Counted from the first letter of the stretch, positions 1 to 11,175 are shown. The stretch is DNA of 64,000 bases from Notospermus geniculatus (GCA_002633025.1 NMRB01001210.1:6751-70750), one strand, 5' to 3'. The notes: generated by a model from the letters alone, not told the origin. Made by a program: numbers and translations.

Positions 1-91
1 TGTTAACAAAAACCCAGTTTAGGAGACAAAAACTCAGTTTATGAGACAAAATCCTAGTTTTTGTCATTAATGTACAAACGGCTTGCCATAG
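1..91. repeat. Right end of a TIR element cut by the window edge
   Basis: Contains repeated AAAACTCAGTTT-like words and ends in ACAAACGGCTTGCCATAG, the same terminus as the complete element at 3718-4900. It is therefore the truncated right end of another copy. Confidence 0.65.
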
Positions 92-870
92 ACGCATGCG
101 GCAACGCCTTTGTTATTTTCCGACGCACTGCACGCAAACAAAGGTTTTGACGCATGCGTCGCCCTATCGCATGCGAATCGCGTTAGGTGTGTCCCTACCC
201 TTACGTGGTGACGTAACAACATTATCTGCTGCAGTGTCATCTGCTTTGAATCCGTCATTATTTGGTCACGCACCTGTAATGCATGGCCAGTGCATTTACC
301 ATTAGCAATGGTGAGATGCCATTGCTCATAGATTGGTCCCAGACCTTCGTTGGAAGGAACGGTTCGGACACAACATAACGCTAACCTAACGCTTCAAACC
401 ATAAAGTTTTCGTTGTGGGTTGACCATGATAATTTCAGGGCTTGGTGGTACTGAAAACATGAGGGGTAATTTTGCACGATATTTCAATGCCGCCATTCCA
501 AATCGGCGTAGTAATACATGTAACGTTAGGCCTAACACCACTGGAGGAAGACAAGCTTATGGTATAGTCACTAGCAAACTTTCTCAAAAGTTGAAAATCA
601 TTTTTCTCTAAGGCCCTAATTTATTTTTTTTTATTTTTTTTGTGCCTTTTACTCGATATTATCTATGATAAATGGAGAAAACCGGGTTTTAAAGATCTAT
701 TCCTGGCAAGTGACCATTTTGTTGATCGTCTGCTCAGCCGTCGTACAGATATTCACCCGCGCTGTCATCCGTCGTTTCAAAAAAGATAAAAAGCCCATGA
801 AAATTCGCCTATTAGAATGACAAGTTCACATTATTCAACGAACTTTCAGAAAGTTTTTATCTACATCAGT
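92..870. other. No gene seen
   Basis: Mixed intergenic sequence. The short ORFs here have no recognisable domain and no supporting splice sites. I see nothing else. Confidence 0.5.
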
Positions 871-876
871 GTAAGG

Positions 877-1651
877 TACGGTGGCCCATAGAGCTCATTA
901 ATGAAAAATATTTACATTTGCAATTTTTTTTCAATTCGATAATTTTTTCTTGGGGGTTTGTAAAATTTTTGGAAGTTCCCACCGCGGTGAGAATATTACC
1001 ACCGCGGTGAGAATATTTCCACCTCGGTGGAAATATTTCCACAGCGGTGAAAATTAATTTCCACCACGGTGGAAATTATTTTTCACCGCGGTGGTAATTA
1101 TTAATTATCACCGCGGTGGAAAATAATTTTCACCGCGGTGGTAATTAATTTTCACCGCGGTGAAAATATTTCCACCTCGGTAAAAATATTTCCACCGCGG
1201 TGAAAATTATTTTCCACCGCGGTGATAATTAATAATTACCACCGCGGTGAAAAATAATTTCCACCGCGGTGGAAATTAATTTTCACCACGGTGAAAATAT
1301 TTCCACCTCGGTAAAAATATTTCCACCGCGGTGAAAATTAATTTTCACCGCGGTGAAAATTAATTTTCACCGCGGTGAAAATTATTTTCCACCGCGGTGA
1401 TAATTAATAATTACCACCGCGGTGAAAAATAATTTCCACCGCGGTGGAAATTAATTTTCACCTCGGTGGTAATATTTCCACCGAGGTGGAAATATTTTCA
1501 CCGAGGTGGAAATATTCTCACCACGGTGGTAATATTCTCACCGCGGTGGGAACTTCCAAAAATTTTACAAACCCTCAAGAAAAAATTATCGAATTGAAAA
1601 AAAATTGCAAATGTAAATATTTTTCATCAATGAGCTCTATGGGCCACCGTA
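877..1651. mobile_element. 775-bp TIR element filled with CCACCGCGGTGG-like palindromes
   Basis: The ends begin TACGGTGGCCCATAGAGCTC and mirror each other for about 100 bp. The flanks carry a 6-bp direct repeat GTAAGG (871-876 and 1652-1657), which fits a target-site duplication. The interior (about 985-1550) holds roughly 27 variants of the 12-bp palindrome CCACCGCGGTGG separated by 8-12 bp of AT-rich spacer. No transposase is encoded, so it is non-autonomous. A 6-bp TSD occurs in IS3EU-type elements, but the superfamily is not established. Confidence 0.85.
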
Positions 1652-1657
1652 GTAAGG

Positions 1658-2530
1658 CGTTTTCTGTAATGCGCTCTAACTCCTCTGATAGGCTACTGCT
1701 CAACGACTTTCTTCAATTTTTCACAGTACGGCAGCATTCAATATGCGTAAGGAGCGATAACATCCACATAAATCACACTTTGTTGGCCTTTTTCCACCCA
1801 AAAATGTCGATTCTGACGTCACAATCGAAACACGTCACCGCTGTTGCCTTGGTTGGAGCGTCACGGTAACGCAACGGTCCATGCGTGACGAATACCTCTG
1901 ACGTCAGCAGTGCATTTTGGCCCCCGGCTGTGCGTCATCATGATCGCGACGTCGTCGTCAGCGCAATGGCCGACATTGAAGCGAACTAATGTTCCCACAC
2001 TCCGTGCGCAGCACGGGTAATTGCTAGTTTCTAATAAACTTTCCATCCAATATGGCGGCGTAAACTTAGGGCTAAACAGGAAGTGACATCACGTGCATAC
2101 CCTCTATACGCATTGAAAACAAATCGGAGAGTTGATTTCTGTACTGACCATTTCTTAAATGGTGGTTAAAGTTTTTTAAAAGACAGAAACCTTGGTCAGG
2201 TCAATCTTTGAAGGAGTCCAGGCAACATTGTTTGACTTTTGTAAACTCTTTACTAGTCTAAACATCCGTTTTTGATGCTTTCATTCATGGTGGTCAAGCG
2301 TTTACCCTCAAAAATCGTACAAAAATTCATCTGATTTTGTTTTTGTTTTTGAGATTCATAGAAGAATGCGATGAGTTTGAAATCGGATATAGGAGAACCG
2401 CCTTCAGAACGTATTGTCATCTTTGATTTTCCTGAGGTACGTAATCCCAGAACTGAACTACCCGCTCAGTCGTTCGAGGGTTGAAGGAATTGAACCCGAG
2501 GCGGAGGGTCTTGGTTGCGCCCCCAAACCT
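1658..2530. other. No gene seen
   Basis: Partly CpG-rich sequence with several TGACGTCA-like words near 1815 and 1900. No convincing exon or repeat boundary was found. Confidence 0.45.
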
Positions 2531-3342
2531 GCGAGGGTGGAGCGAAACTGTAGTCCAAACTCGAGTCGCTTCGCCGACGGTTTGGTATGTTTGGGGGTAT
2601 TCGAAAACCCTGGATACTGGAGACTGGAGAGTGGACAATGGAGAGCGTCATTGTTCTCCGCCACCTGGATCAACATCGCATCTAGGATATTTCAGTAACA
2701 CGTATAACTCCAGAAGTGGAGTACAGAAGGCAGTGCTGTGCTGATCATAGGTCTTTTTTTGCCTTGATGTTGATTGTTTGCAAACATTTTTCTCCGCACC
2801 AAAGGTGCATTTTGTACTTGTTGGAAAAAATAAATTGAAATTGAAATAGGGTGCCTACAGTGTGGCCCTGACTTTTTCACATCAAACTAATGTATGTGTA
2901 CATGTATATGGAAACAGCATAGACTAAAATGCAGTTCCTACAATAATGTTCCCAGGCGTTTTGTGAGGAAAATCTTGGCCACCTTTTGGAGATTTTAATT
3001 GGGCTTCAATGGGAAAACCTTGGCTTCCTCGCGCATTTTGCAGACAGGGCTGGGCATACCAGAAGTTGGACGAGTTATGAAGAAATTATTAATGTGGGAT
3101 CCATCAGAAACAGGCATAGGGCTTCTAGTTGTGCCATAGGGGGGATTGATTGTCAAATTGGAGGGAACATTGCATCCTGATTGAGGGTATTTGAAAACCC
3201 TGTTGTTAAGGTAGGCTCGTCCCCAGTTGTGAATCCAGGTGGCGGAGAACAATGATGCTCTCCATTGTCCACTCTCCAGTCCCCAGTATCCAGGGTTTTC
3301 GAATACCCTATGTTTGGACGGAATTTTTGCTCCACCCTACGG
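2531..3342. repeat. Foldback repeat with GGGTATTCGAAAACCC arms
   Basis: The left arm (about 2531-2670) and right arm (about 3232-3342) are inverted copies sharing GGGTATTCGAAAACCC, a GGAGAGTGGACAATGGAGAG-like block and a CTCCGCCACCTGGAT block. A shorter direct copy of the GGGTATTTGAAAACCC word lies near 3185. The overlapping ORFs are arm shadows. No TSD could be assigned. Confidence 0.6.
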
Positions 3343-3717
3343 TCCCAGAACTTCATGGAATTTGACGTCACAGAGAAGAAATTCACGCCATGACATCATC
3401 CATGATGATAGAGAGGTTCGGCTATCCCGGTTCCGAGATCGGGATCGGAAAATGACATGACGTCATCGTTGTTTGCCGTTGTCGGGTTCCGAGATAAATT
3501 GGCTGTATCTCGTAAGTGTCAAACGACATAGGCTTAAGGTTTACTTCAATTTCACTTCCTTAACCTCTTCAAACTGAGAATCATGCTGCCAGACATTGCA
3601 TTCAGTATATGTAGATCATGTACAAATTTAAAACAGTAATATATTCCATGGCAATCTGCCTGTATTTTGATGAGAATTTTCGGGTGTGAGTTTCGCTGTT
3701 CGAATGAGCGGAGGAGG
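3343..3717. other. No gene seen
   Basis: Contains several TGACGTCA-type words at 3363-3465. Otherwise nothing recognised. Confidence 0.4.
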
Positions 3718-3867
3718 CTATGGCAAGCCGTTTTGTTCATTATTTCCAGAAACTTAGTTTTTGCTCTGGAAACTAGGTTTCTGACTTCAAAAACTAAGTT
3801 TCTGGTCCAAAAACTTAGTTTTTGGACATCTAACTAGTACTTTGGATCCAGAAACTTAGTTTCACGA

Positions 3868-3995
3868 NGGCCCATCTTTTCAAAGCTGTTTTAACGCTAA
3901 AATGCATTTTAGTCCAGCACTTGCATGCATATAAGCATGCAAGTGCTGGACTAAAATGCATTTTAGCGTTAAAACAGCTTTGAAAAGATGGGCCC
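3868..3995. mobile_element. 128-bp nearly perfect palindromic MITE
   Basis: Two arms of about 61 bp (starting GGCCCATCTTTTCAAAGCTG) surround a 6-bp centre ATATAA. Position 3868 is an N, so the outermost base is unknown. It is nested in the 3718-4900 element. Confidence 0.8.
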
Positions 3996-4134
3996 TTGTT
4001 TCTGAAGTCAGAAACATGGTTTCTGCCAATGGACGAACAGCTTTCCATAACTGGGTTTTTGCAAGCAGAAACTAAGTTTTTGGCCCGAAACTAAGTTTTT
4101 GTCTTCAGAAACCAAGATTTTGGTCCAGAAACTA

Positions 4135-4533
4135 GGGCCGTATTCACAAAGGGTGTTTAGCCTAATCAGCGTACAAGTTCTGCATTACACATGTTGTAGG
4201 CCTAGAAAACTATTGTCTGATGTCTGTATGGTGCTTCACCAGAGGCATTTACCCATAGGATAATCACACGCGTACAGCATTCCTGCGTTTAAGTCCAAGA
4301 GCACAAAGGAAAAGTTAAACGATCAAGCAGGCTTGTCTAGAATTTCTCCAACACTTTCTTTTGTCATCCACACTGAGACGCATGAAAGTTAGACGCGTGT
4401 GATTATCTTGTGGGTAAAATGCCAGAGATCAGGTAGCATACGGAAGGCAGAACAATAGTTTTCTAGGCCTTTAACCTGTGTAATGCAGAAGTTGTACGCT
4501 GATTAGGCTAAACACCCTTTATGAATATGGCCC
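4135..4533. mobile_element. 399-bp nested MITE, TTA target site
   Basis: TIRs begin GGGCCGTATTCACAAAGGGT and share about 55 bp. The left flank is CTA (4132-4134) and the right flank TTA (4534-4536). The uninterrupted duplicate of the same locus at 4711-4735 reads CCAGAAACTTAGTTTTTG, so the target was TTA and the left copy has mutated. A 3-bp TTA target suggests a PIF/Harbinger-type transposase; this is inference. Confidence 0.85.
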
Positions 4534-4900
4534 TTAGTTTTTGGTGCAGAATCTTAGTTTTTGCTCGTGAAACTAAGTTTCTGGATCCAAAGTACTTGGC
4601 CCTTGTTTCTGAAGTCAGAAACATGGTTTCTGCCAATGGACGAACAGCTTTCCATAACTGGGTTTTTGCAAGCAGAAACTAAGTTTTTGACTTCAGAAAC
4701 CAAGATTTTGGTCCAGAAACTTAGTTTTTGGTGCAGAATCTTAGTTTTTGCTCGTGAAACTAGGTTTCTGGATCCAAAGTACTAGTTAGATGTCCAAAAA
4801 CTAAGTTTCTGGACCAGAAACTTAGTTTTTGAAGTCAGAAACCTAGTTTCTGGAGAAAAAACTAAGTTTCTGGAAATAATGAACAAACGGCTTGCCATAG

Positions 4901-5880
4901 AAGGCAACTTGCAGTGCACGACGTCATGACGTAGGGGTTCGAATATGAAACGCATTAGTTGACCGGCCAACATCGAAAAAGTGGCCTAGAAAAAGATTTC
5001 GTGGGCATTTTTTGTTAAAATTTGGTAACTGTGCCAGAACATATCTTGGAGTCATGAAGTTTCAGAAACACCCGGTTACCATCGCAACATTCACCCTTAA
5101 AGGTCAATAGGCGGGGGTCAGTATAAGGGAAACGAAGGGATCCAGATGGAAGAGAAATCTGTTCTGCAACAGCAAAACGCTAAAAAAGTGCCATTTTTTC
5201 ATGAAAAATGCTAAAATTTTAGGTGTCAAAAACATTTAAAAACGCTCAAATTTTAGCAAAATCGTGTTAATTTCACCCATTTACTACATGAGGTGCACTT
5301 TGGCGTGACAACATAGCTTCTACAATTCTACATTGGACCACTCAAAACCCTAATACTCTGCGGCCGGTTACTATTGAACTCAAACCACGATATTTTCACT
5401 GCAATGCGACAGTTGGCCTCTGGATTGGTAGGCCTACATATGCTTTAGCTATAGGATTCAATGTACAACACGATTTTTTATTTTTTTAAATAGTTAAATT
5501 AAATTCACACATGTCACCGCTCTACAAATATACCATGAAACATTAAGCCAGCGCAGAACGCATAAATGTTAATTGAATTAGGAAACAGCTGCTAGGATCT
5601 TTTGTGTTTCAATCTTTCCCTAGATCATTTTCAATTCTTCATACTGCTGACGTAGTTGTGGAACGCCAGCTTGCTAAGGAAATATTGAAAAATTTAGCTC
5701 AAGCAATTCGTGAAGTGGTCCTGCGATTGGAAAATAAGTATCCTGGTGATGAGGAAAGATACTAAACACAAATAGAAATAGTAGAATTCCGTTAGGTTTA
5801 AAAGCTGAAAGACAACACCATGTTATTACTAATAATCCATCTTCAGCCAATCCAAAAGAACACCAGTGATGCATGATATT
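4901..5880. other. No gene seen
   Basis: AT-rich intergenic sequence. The short ORFs show no domain and no splice context. Confidence 0.45.
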
Positions 5881-6070
5881 AGGGTCTTAGTTTTATAGTT
5901 GTCGGGTTCTTAGTTTTATAGTGGGGTCTTAGTTTTATAGTTGTCGGGTTCTTAGTTTTATAGTATGGTCTTAGTTTTATAGTTGTCGGGTTCTTAGTTT
6001 TATAGCTGTCGGGTTCTTAGTTTTATAGTTGGTTCTTAGGTCTTGGGTCTAAGGTCTTAGTTTTATAGAC
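5881..6070. repeat. TTAGTTTTATAG minisatellite
   Basis: About nine copies of TCTTAGTTTTATAG alternate with GTTGTCGGG linkers, giving a period of roughly 18-23 bp. It ends beside the remnant of EF-hand copy A exon 1 (a donor-like GAGGTGAGTATCAGG near 6088) and appears to have replaced that copy's upstream sequence. Confidence 0.8.
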
Positions 6071-6234
6071 ACCCGGTCTGCTGTGCCAGAGGTGAGTATC
6101 AGGTCCGGTGTTAGTTCACCAATTGTCCTCTATTTCCTAGGGTACCCCAAACCAACGAGATTTTACGTTCACACTGACCATGCAGACGCAAACGGACCTC
6201 ATGACCCAGATGACCCTATTGGTTTCCATTTCAG

Positions 6235-6817
6235 GCATTATGTCATACTTCAACCCAAACCTCCCCGACATTGTCGCAAGGAGTCTCTTCATGAATTATG
6301 ACAGGGATAACAGTGGACAGTAGAAAACAACGAGCTAAAACGTCTGTTCGTTAACGATATGTCTCTGAAGCCTGACGTCCTCCTGTTGGACACGGACGGT
6401 GACGGCCGCGTGTCGTACAATGAATTTGTATCATGGCTCAGGAGCGGTGAAAATCTTCAACTTATTGGCGATTCGTCGAGATACACACGCGTGAGAAAAG
6501 CAGTGTCGATTTGTTCAAGGAGTACGACACAGATGGTAATCAGTCTCTCGACCGACAGGAGTTCCAGCGCGCGTTCCTCAAGGCTGGAGGAAGACCTGGA
6601 GCCATGTTCCCGAAGCCGTCGTTAGGTTAACGATGTCGTTAAAACTGGGAAAATGCATAGCGTAACGACATCGTTAACCTAACAACGGCTTCGGGAACAT
6701 GGCTCCAAGTCTGGTGAACGAAGCCTTCGTGCAGTTGGATGCTGACGGCAACGGCGTGATATCGTTCCGTGAGTTCCTGAGATGGTTGAGCCGGGTACCA
6801 ATGAACTCTTTCGAATG
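6235..6817 (+). pseudogene. EF-hand protein copy A, broken
   Basis: Clear paralogue of the EF-hand exons at 13881-14371 and 16524-17036. It follows the same acceptor context (TTCCATTTCAG then GCATTATGTC). It cannot make the protein. A 1-nt loss gives an in-frame TAG at 6321-6323 in the first EF-hand loop. A 15-nt deletion follows CTGAAGCCTG near 6372. A 2-nt insertion near 6502 shifts the frame again. A 111-bp MITE interrupts the fourth EF-hand region (6597-6707). The second, third and fourth loop sequences remain readable in shifting frames. The equivalent of exon 1 survives only as a donor-like stretch near 6088. The breaks are read directly; decay after gene duplication is inferred. Confidence 0.88.
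6597..6707. mobile_element. 111-bp MITE inside EF-hand pseudogene
   Basis: Inverted ends TGGAGCCATGTTCCCGAAGC enclose GTTAACGATGTCGTTA arms. The paralogues at 14253 and 16920 run straight through this position (GAAGACC then AAGTCT or GGGTTT), so they act as empty sites. It belongs to the same family as 6886-6994 and shares its terminal motif with the larger 6996-8541 element. Confidence 0.85.
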
Positions 6818-6885
6818 AATCTCGAGGAGCATCGTTATGGTGTCTCACCTTACGCGGGGTTCATAATGGCACACGGATTTTGTCC

Positions 6886-6994
6886 GGGCCCATGTTCCCG
6901 AAGCCGTCCTTCGGTTAACGATGTCGTTAAAACTGGAAAAATGCATAGCGTAACGACATCGTTAACCTTACGACGGCTTCGGGAACATGGGTCC
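6886..6994. mobile_element. Second 109-bp MITE of the TTCCCGAAGCC family
   Basis: Inverted ends GGGCCCATGTTCCCGAAGCC with the same core as the copy at 6597-6707. It lies directly beside the larger relative at 6996. Confidence 0.82.
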
Positions 6995-6995
6995 A

Positions 6996-8541
6996 GGGGT
7001 GGTGTTCCCGAAGCCATCGTTAAAACCCCAGTTAACGCATTCGTTATGGCATTTTACGAGACCATAAAGAGAAGGTTAACGATGGGTTCCCGAAGCCAAC
7101 TTTACGGTCTCTTGGCTCAAAAGCTGCTAACGACGTCGTTGCGGTGTCGCTCGGCTGAATAAGCAATCATGTTTTGGCTTACATGTACATGTACTTCTCC
7201 AAACGCCGGTGTAATGTATTTCAATGCCCCCCCCCCCCCAACAAAAGACTGACGAAATAAGCCGCGACCCGACAATATGGGGGAGGCACTGATCAACATT
7301 TCTTTCTGTATTTCAGTGTCCGCCACACATTGAAGCATTGTAGCGGGCATTGGCATAGGGGAGGCATTTCAGACATTACAGTCTGGTTTTCCAGAGGGTC
7401 TCCTCTGACAACATCTCCGGGGAGCCACCTGCCTCCGTCGGTCCGGTCGATTTTGCCTGTTATGCACAAGTAAATAGGCAGCACCATTTTACGAGTAAGG
7501 ATATTTCGACAGTCATTTTTTCAACAGTCAACAGTCAGCAGTCAACAGTCATTTTAGGAACCATGTTTTGCTACTTAATAGAATATAGTTTTATAGTTAT
7601 AGTTTTGCTAAATACTTTAGAATATGATTCAAATAACAATAAAGACCATATCTGACAGCATTGGTGCTTTTCAGAAGATTATTCTGGTGCCCTGAACATT
7701 TTGTTTACTACGGGCAAAACGACACTGAGAAGTTCGGAGTTGAGGAACTGGCACTCTTATGGTGTCCTGTAAGGGCAAAGTAAGGCTACATGACGCGTGT
7801 ACAAGGGGGATTCACATCAGAGGCATGGCAGACACAAGATTGATTATGATACGGTACTATTCTTCATCTACATGTATAATGCACCAGAGTGTTGCTGATT
7901 TGGCCTGCCCTCAATTTCTTATCAAAGATTCAGGATTGCCTCTCGTAGAAAGTGTTCCATTTACATGCAGACTCGTAACACAGGATTGAATAGTCATATT
8001 CAGAGATTTTTTTCCCCAACTGTTCCTTTTATTTCTTTGTTTCTGATGTTGGTTAGGCCTAATACTTTCATCCCAAACTATACTACTCCAATGGGCCACC
8101 ATATAGGCCTATTTCACAAAAAATGACTGTTGACTGCTGACTGTCAAAAAATGACTGTCGAAAGATCCTTACTCCCATTTTGCACGTCCTGCATACAGAT
8201 TTACACTTGCAAACTGACAGTCAGCACAACAGAACAAGATCTTTTTATGCATTGCTTAGGCCAACGTTGCATAAGTGAAATCCCTGAGAGGCAAAAGTAC
8301 TTGTACCATTACATAATTAGGCCTATTATACCCGTAATGCACTGATTACCCACACCGGGCACAGCTATTCCAATATCTTTATTTTTAACGATGGCCAAAC
8401 GATAGCTCTGACCCTCTCTTTAAAATAACGAATGCGTTAACCATAACGAGCCTTTCGGGAACAGCGTCGCGTATTCTACGATGGGCTAACGAAGCTGTAA
8501 GGGATTCGTTACGCTAAAGATGGCTTCGGGAACACCACCCC
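6996..8541. mobile_element. 1.55-kb TIR element, TTCCCGAAGCC family, with nested element
   Basis: Ends begin GGGGTGGTGTTCCCGAAGCC on both strands and continue into subterminal GTTAACGCATTCGTTA-like repeats. A second inverted-repeat element (7493-8174) is nested in it. It encodes nothing recognisable. It shares its terminal motif with the two MITEs just upstream, so all three may have been moved by one transposase. Confidence 0.7.
7493..8174. mobile_element. Nested element with GACAGTCATTTTT ends
   Basis: The left arm (7493-7555) starts GAGTAAGGATATTTCGACAG and continues with CAACAGTCAACAGTCAGCAG. The right arm (8116-8174) is its inverse. It sits within the element at 6996-8541. Confidence 0.75.
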
Positions 8542-9394
8542 AGGTCCGTAAAATATCGATCGAATTGACTTTTGCGTTGTCGTTTCCGGAAAAACGGAGC
8601 AAACGGACGAAAACGGACCGGATCCGTGCGCCAATGAACCCTGCTTAAGACAGTGAAGGATTTATGAGACAATGAGGAGGTCGCCACTTCTCCACGGAAA
8701 GATGTCGCTGCGACCATATCAGGCCTCTTCATTGTCTTCAGGACGTCATCTCCGTGGCAATGTGAGGTGCGAGCATGAAGCCACAACGTCACGGCAGTGT
8801 GACGTTGACGTTCCGAACAACGTCACAGTGGAAAAGTGGATACGGTCGCAGCGCCATCAAATGGTAGAAAAAATTAGGCTACCTCCTCATTACATCAAGT
8901 TCGAGTTTTTTTCTACTCAGTCCACCCCCTTTTGATAGCAATATTTTCAACCGATATAGAGTACTCCGCACGTGAATTCCATGAGTGCTGCCAGATTTTC
9001 CAAAACAGGGCAGCCATGACACTTGTGGATTGTACTTCCTGGAACTACTTTAATGTCCTGAGTGTGTATGGTGTACACAAAGTGCAGGTCAAGACACCCT
9101 TGCCAGCCCAGGATCTATGGGTTTGTGACATTGCTGCCACCCCCAAGTGTGTCATTTACATGCTTCTTCTCTAAAAAAATTGTACCTGTTTTTCATGGTT
9201 GGTGAATGTCTTTGTTTTTTGTTACGTAATGTAATTAAGCTGTTATTCTTGCGACTTTGCTCATTTTCTGTTTCTATAAAGCACAGTGATCACATTGGAC
9301 CATAAAAACAGTCAACTGGGGGTGTCTTTATTGCTTTTCTGAGATGGGCCTGGATCCAAGCAATATGAAAATGTACAAGGACAACAGCTTCCCC
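8542..9394. other. No gene seen
   Basis: A + strand reading frame at 8672-8935 is open for 87 codons but has no recognisable domain or splice context. I treat the stretch as non-coding. Confidence 0.4.
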
Positions 9395-9398
9395 TTAA

Positions 9399-9881
9399 AG
9401 CCTCGCTTATGTCCCCCTACGCTGTGATAGAAATAGCGTCAACAAGTTGCAACTGGTAACTTATATCGCCACCGAGTAGATAAATACCGATCGGTCGCAA
9501 CTACCTGGAACTAGTTTATCGCCGTCTTTTGAGTGCTTATGTCGACACAGATTTCTTTTGATTTTAAGTAACGTGGTGATTCGATGCTCATGTGATCAGT
9601 CAAAATGGCGTCGTCACGTGGAATGTAAAGCGATTTTCAATGGCTGTCTTCTCAGTATACCGGTTCCTCGCTATCGTGGGCGCGCTTATGTCGACTATGA
9701 TAAGCAGGATACAGTTGTCAACTAGTCGCTGAAGTTGAACACGTGCGATTTTCAGGATCTGGATATTTTTAGTTGGCAACTATAGTTACTCGCCTACGCC
9801 CGAGAGCTTATGTCACCAAGTAGTTGTGACTAATTAGTTCCAACTACGCGCCGATTAACGTAAGGGCGACATAAGCGAGGC
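9399..9881. mobile_element. 483-bp MITE with TTAA target site
   Basis: TTAA flanks both ends (9395-9398 and 9882-9885). The TIR is AGCCTCGCTTATGTC, with one extra base on the left. GCTTATGTCGAC words recur inside. A TTAA target is typical of Kolobok or piggyBac transposases. Confidence 0.75.
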
Positions 9882-10017
9882 TTAAGATTCGCAGATAACA
9901 CTGAACTTTGAAGTCCCCCACAGATACGGAAACATCGGCTGAAGTTGTAGATCTCAGACATTTCGTTAAATCGTGTGACTGGACAAACCAGCAAATCGAT
10001 GGTTTCTCCTCATCTAA

Positions 10018-10629
10018 GCCCTGTTTACACTACATAGAAATCCCCAGGCTTTTTGAGACCCGTGTCAAGCCCGGGCCTGAAAAAACCCGCCTAAGACCCG
10101 GCGCGCGTCTACACTACTAAAGTCTACATGTAGCTGAACTTAATTGCTAGCCCGGAGTTAGGATCGCTGCTGGCGCGCACGCTTCACTAGGAGGAGGCGC
10201 TAAATTGTAGTGCCGGCTGGCTTCCCGTGACCTTGACACTATCATGCTTATATGTTAGAAAAAGTTTGTTTATTCCGCGTTCTTATTACTGTTTATCATT
10301 AAATTTACTACGTTATCTTATGTAAAGACAATTCTCTCTCGTAAAATCCTACGTTTAGAGAACTTACCATGTCCTACAAAGGCTGCACTGGACACGCCGC
10401 CTGTCGCGGTGTCAAGAACTAGATCATGTCCGGATCTTTTATGTCTACACCACTCAAAACACCCGCCTGTGACGCGGTTCTAAATTAGGCCCTCCAAAAA
10501 CCCTTCGAGCTCGGAGGGCTTAATAGCCCCGGGCTTTTCATCCCCGGGTCTATTAGACCCGCGCTTTTAACAGGTGTAGACAGAAAAAGCCCGGGTGAGA
10601 GGCGGGCTTTTATGTAGTGTAAACAGGGC
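10018..10629. mobile_element. 612-bp TIR element with GCCCTGTTTACACTACATA ends
   Basis: Left end GCCCTGTTTACACTACATAG, right end TATGTAGTGTAAACAGGGC. The interior is rich in CCCGGGC-like words. No coding capacity and no clear target-site duplication. Confidence 0.75.
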
Positions 10630-11021
10630 CATTGGCTTTGATATCTGTTCATGGATGGGAAGCGAGCGAAACGAAACCCTTCAATCCGTGGAATGATTTA
10701 TTATCGGTGTATCGATAAATGCTCACAGGCCTTTGTAGGCGATCTTCACGGTTGAATACCTTTGACTGAACGAACATGATTTCACCAATTGTTGAAAATC
10801 ACATACCTTAAATATGGGCTTTGGCCTGTTTGTTGTCCTTTCGGCATGTTTAGCCTACTTTATAAATAATAAATAATAATAATAATAGTTAGCCATGAGC
10901 AAGGTTCTAGTACACTATGCGAAGTACAGTACATAGGCCAGTGTTGTTGGAAAGGCAGTAAACTCTGCAACAGGCTGTGGATTTCTCTCTGTAGGGTTAC
11001 TAACTTCTTTCTTTTGAAAAC
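10630..11021. other. Upstream region of EF-hand gene B
   Basis: Contains an (AAT)n microsatellite at about 10867-10887 and a TTTATAAATAA word near 10860. The latter could be a TATA-like element, but no promoter can be called with confidence. Confidence 0.35.
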
Positions 11022-11085
11022 ATGAACACAACTGGGCAATTCAAATCGTCATCCTGCGCTCTTGCTGAGGTCTACGACGCAGGAG
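11022..11085 (+). CDS. EF-hand gene B, exon 1
   Basis: ATG at 11022 opens 21 codons (MNTTGQFKSSSCALAEVYDA then G) and ends in phase 1 at a strong donor, GGAG followed by GTGAGTATC. The exon at 13881 begins in the matching phase (GC completes a Gly codon), giving AEVYDAGGIMSYF across the junction. The same donor motif remains beside the pseudogene copy near 6088, which supports this as the ancestral first exon. Most of this exon is repeated at 11470-11527 after a SINE. The repeat lacks the initiator codon, so 11022 is the likely functional copy. The exon assignment is an inference from phase and paralogy, without transcript evidence. Confidence 0.65.
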
Positions 11086-11175
11086 GTGAGTATCAGTTTT
11101 GTTGTTAAAATCTGGCAACATCTATAAGCGCTACCCAATGGAATGCGGAAATTAGGAAATTGATAGTTGGATTTT
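11028..11175. repeat. Left copy of 148-bp direct repeat flanking a SINE
   Basis: Runs from ACAACTGGGCAATTC to GATAGTTGGATTTT and reads identically to 11470-11617. It covers codon 3 onward of EF-hand exon 1, its donor and 90 bp of intron. Confidence 0.92.

Larger units (their letters stand above)
3718..4900. mobile_element. 1.18-kb TIR element with AAACTTAGTTT palindrome array
   Basis: The TIR begins CTATGGCAAGCCGTTTTGTT on the left and ends AACAAACGGCTTGCCATAG on the right, with one indel between arms. The interior is a run of AAACTTAGTTT or AAACTAGGTTT palindromes spaced by TTTCTGG or CCAGAAA. Two smaller inverted-repeat elements are nested inside (3868-3995 and 4135-4533). Part of the interior is duplicated in tandem: about 3992-4600 matches 4600-4800. 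No coding capacity was seen. Confidence 0.8.

Noticed and set aside
8672-8935. 87-codon + strand frame
   Set aside because: No domain, and no conserved neighbour or splice site.
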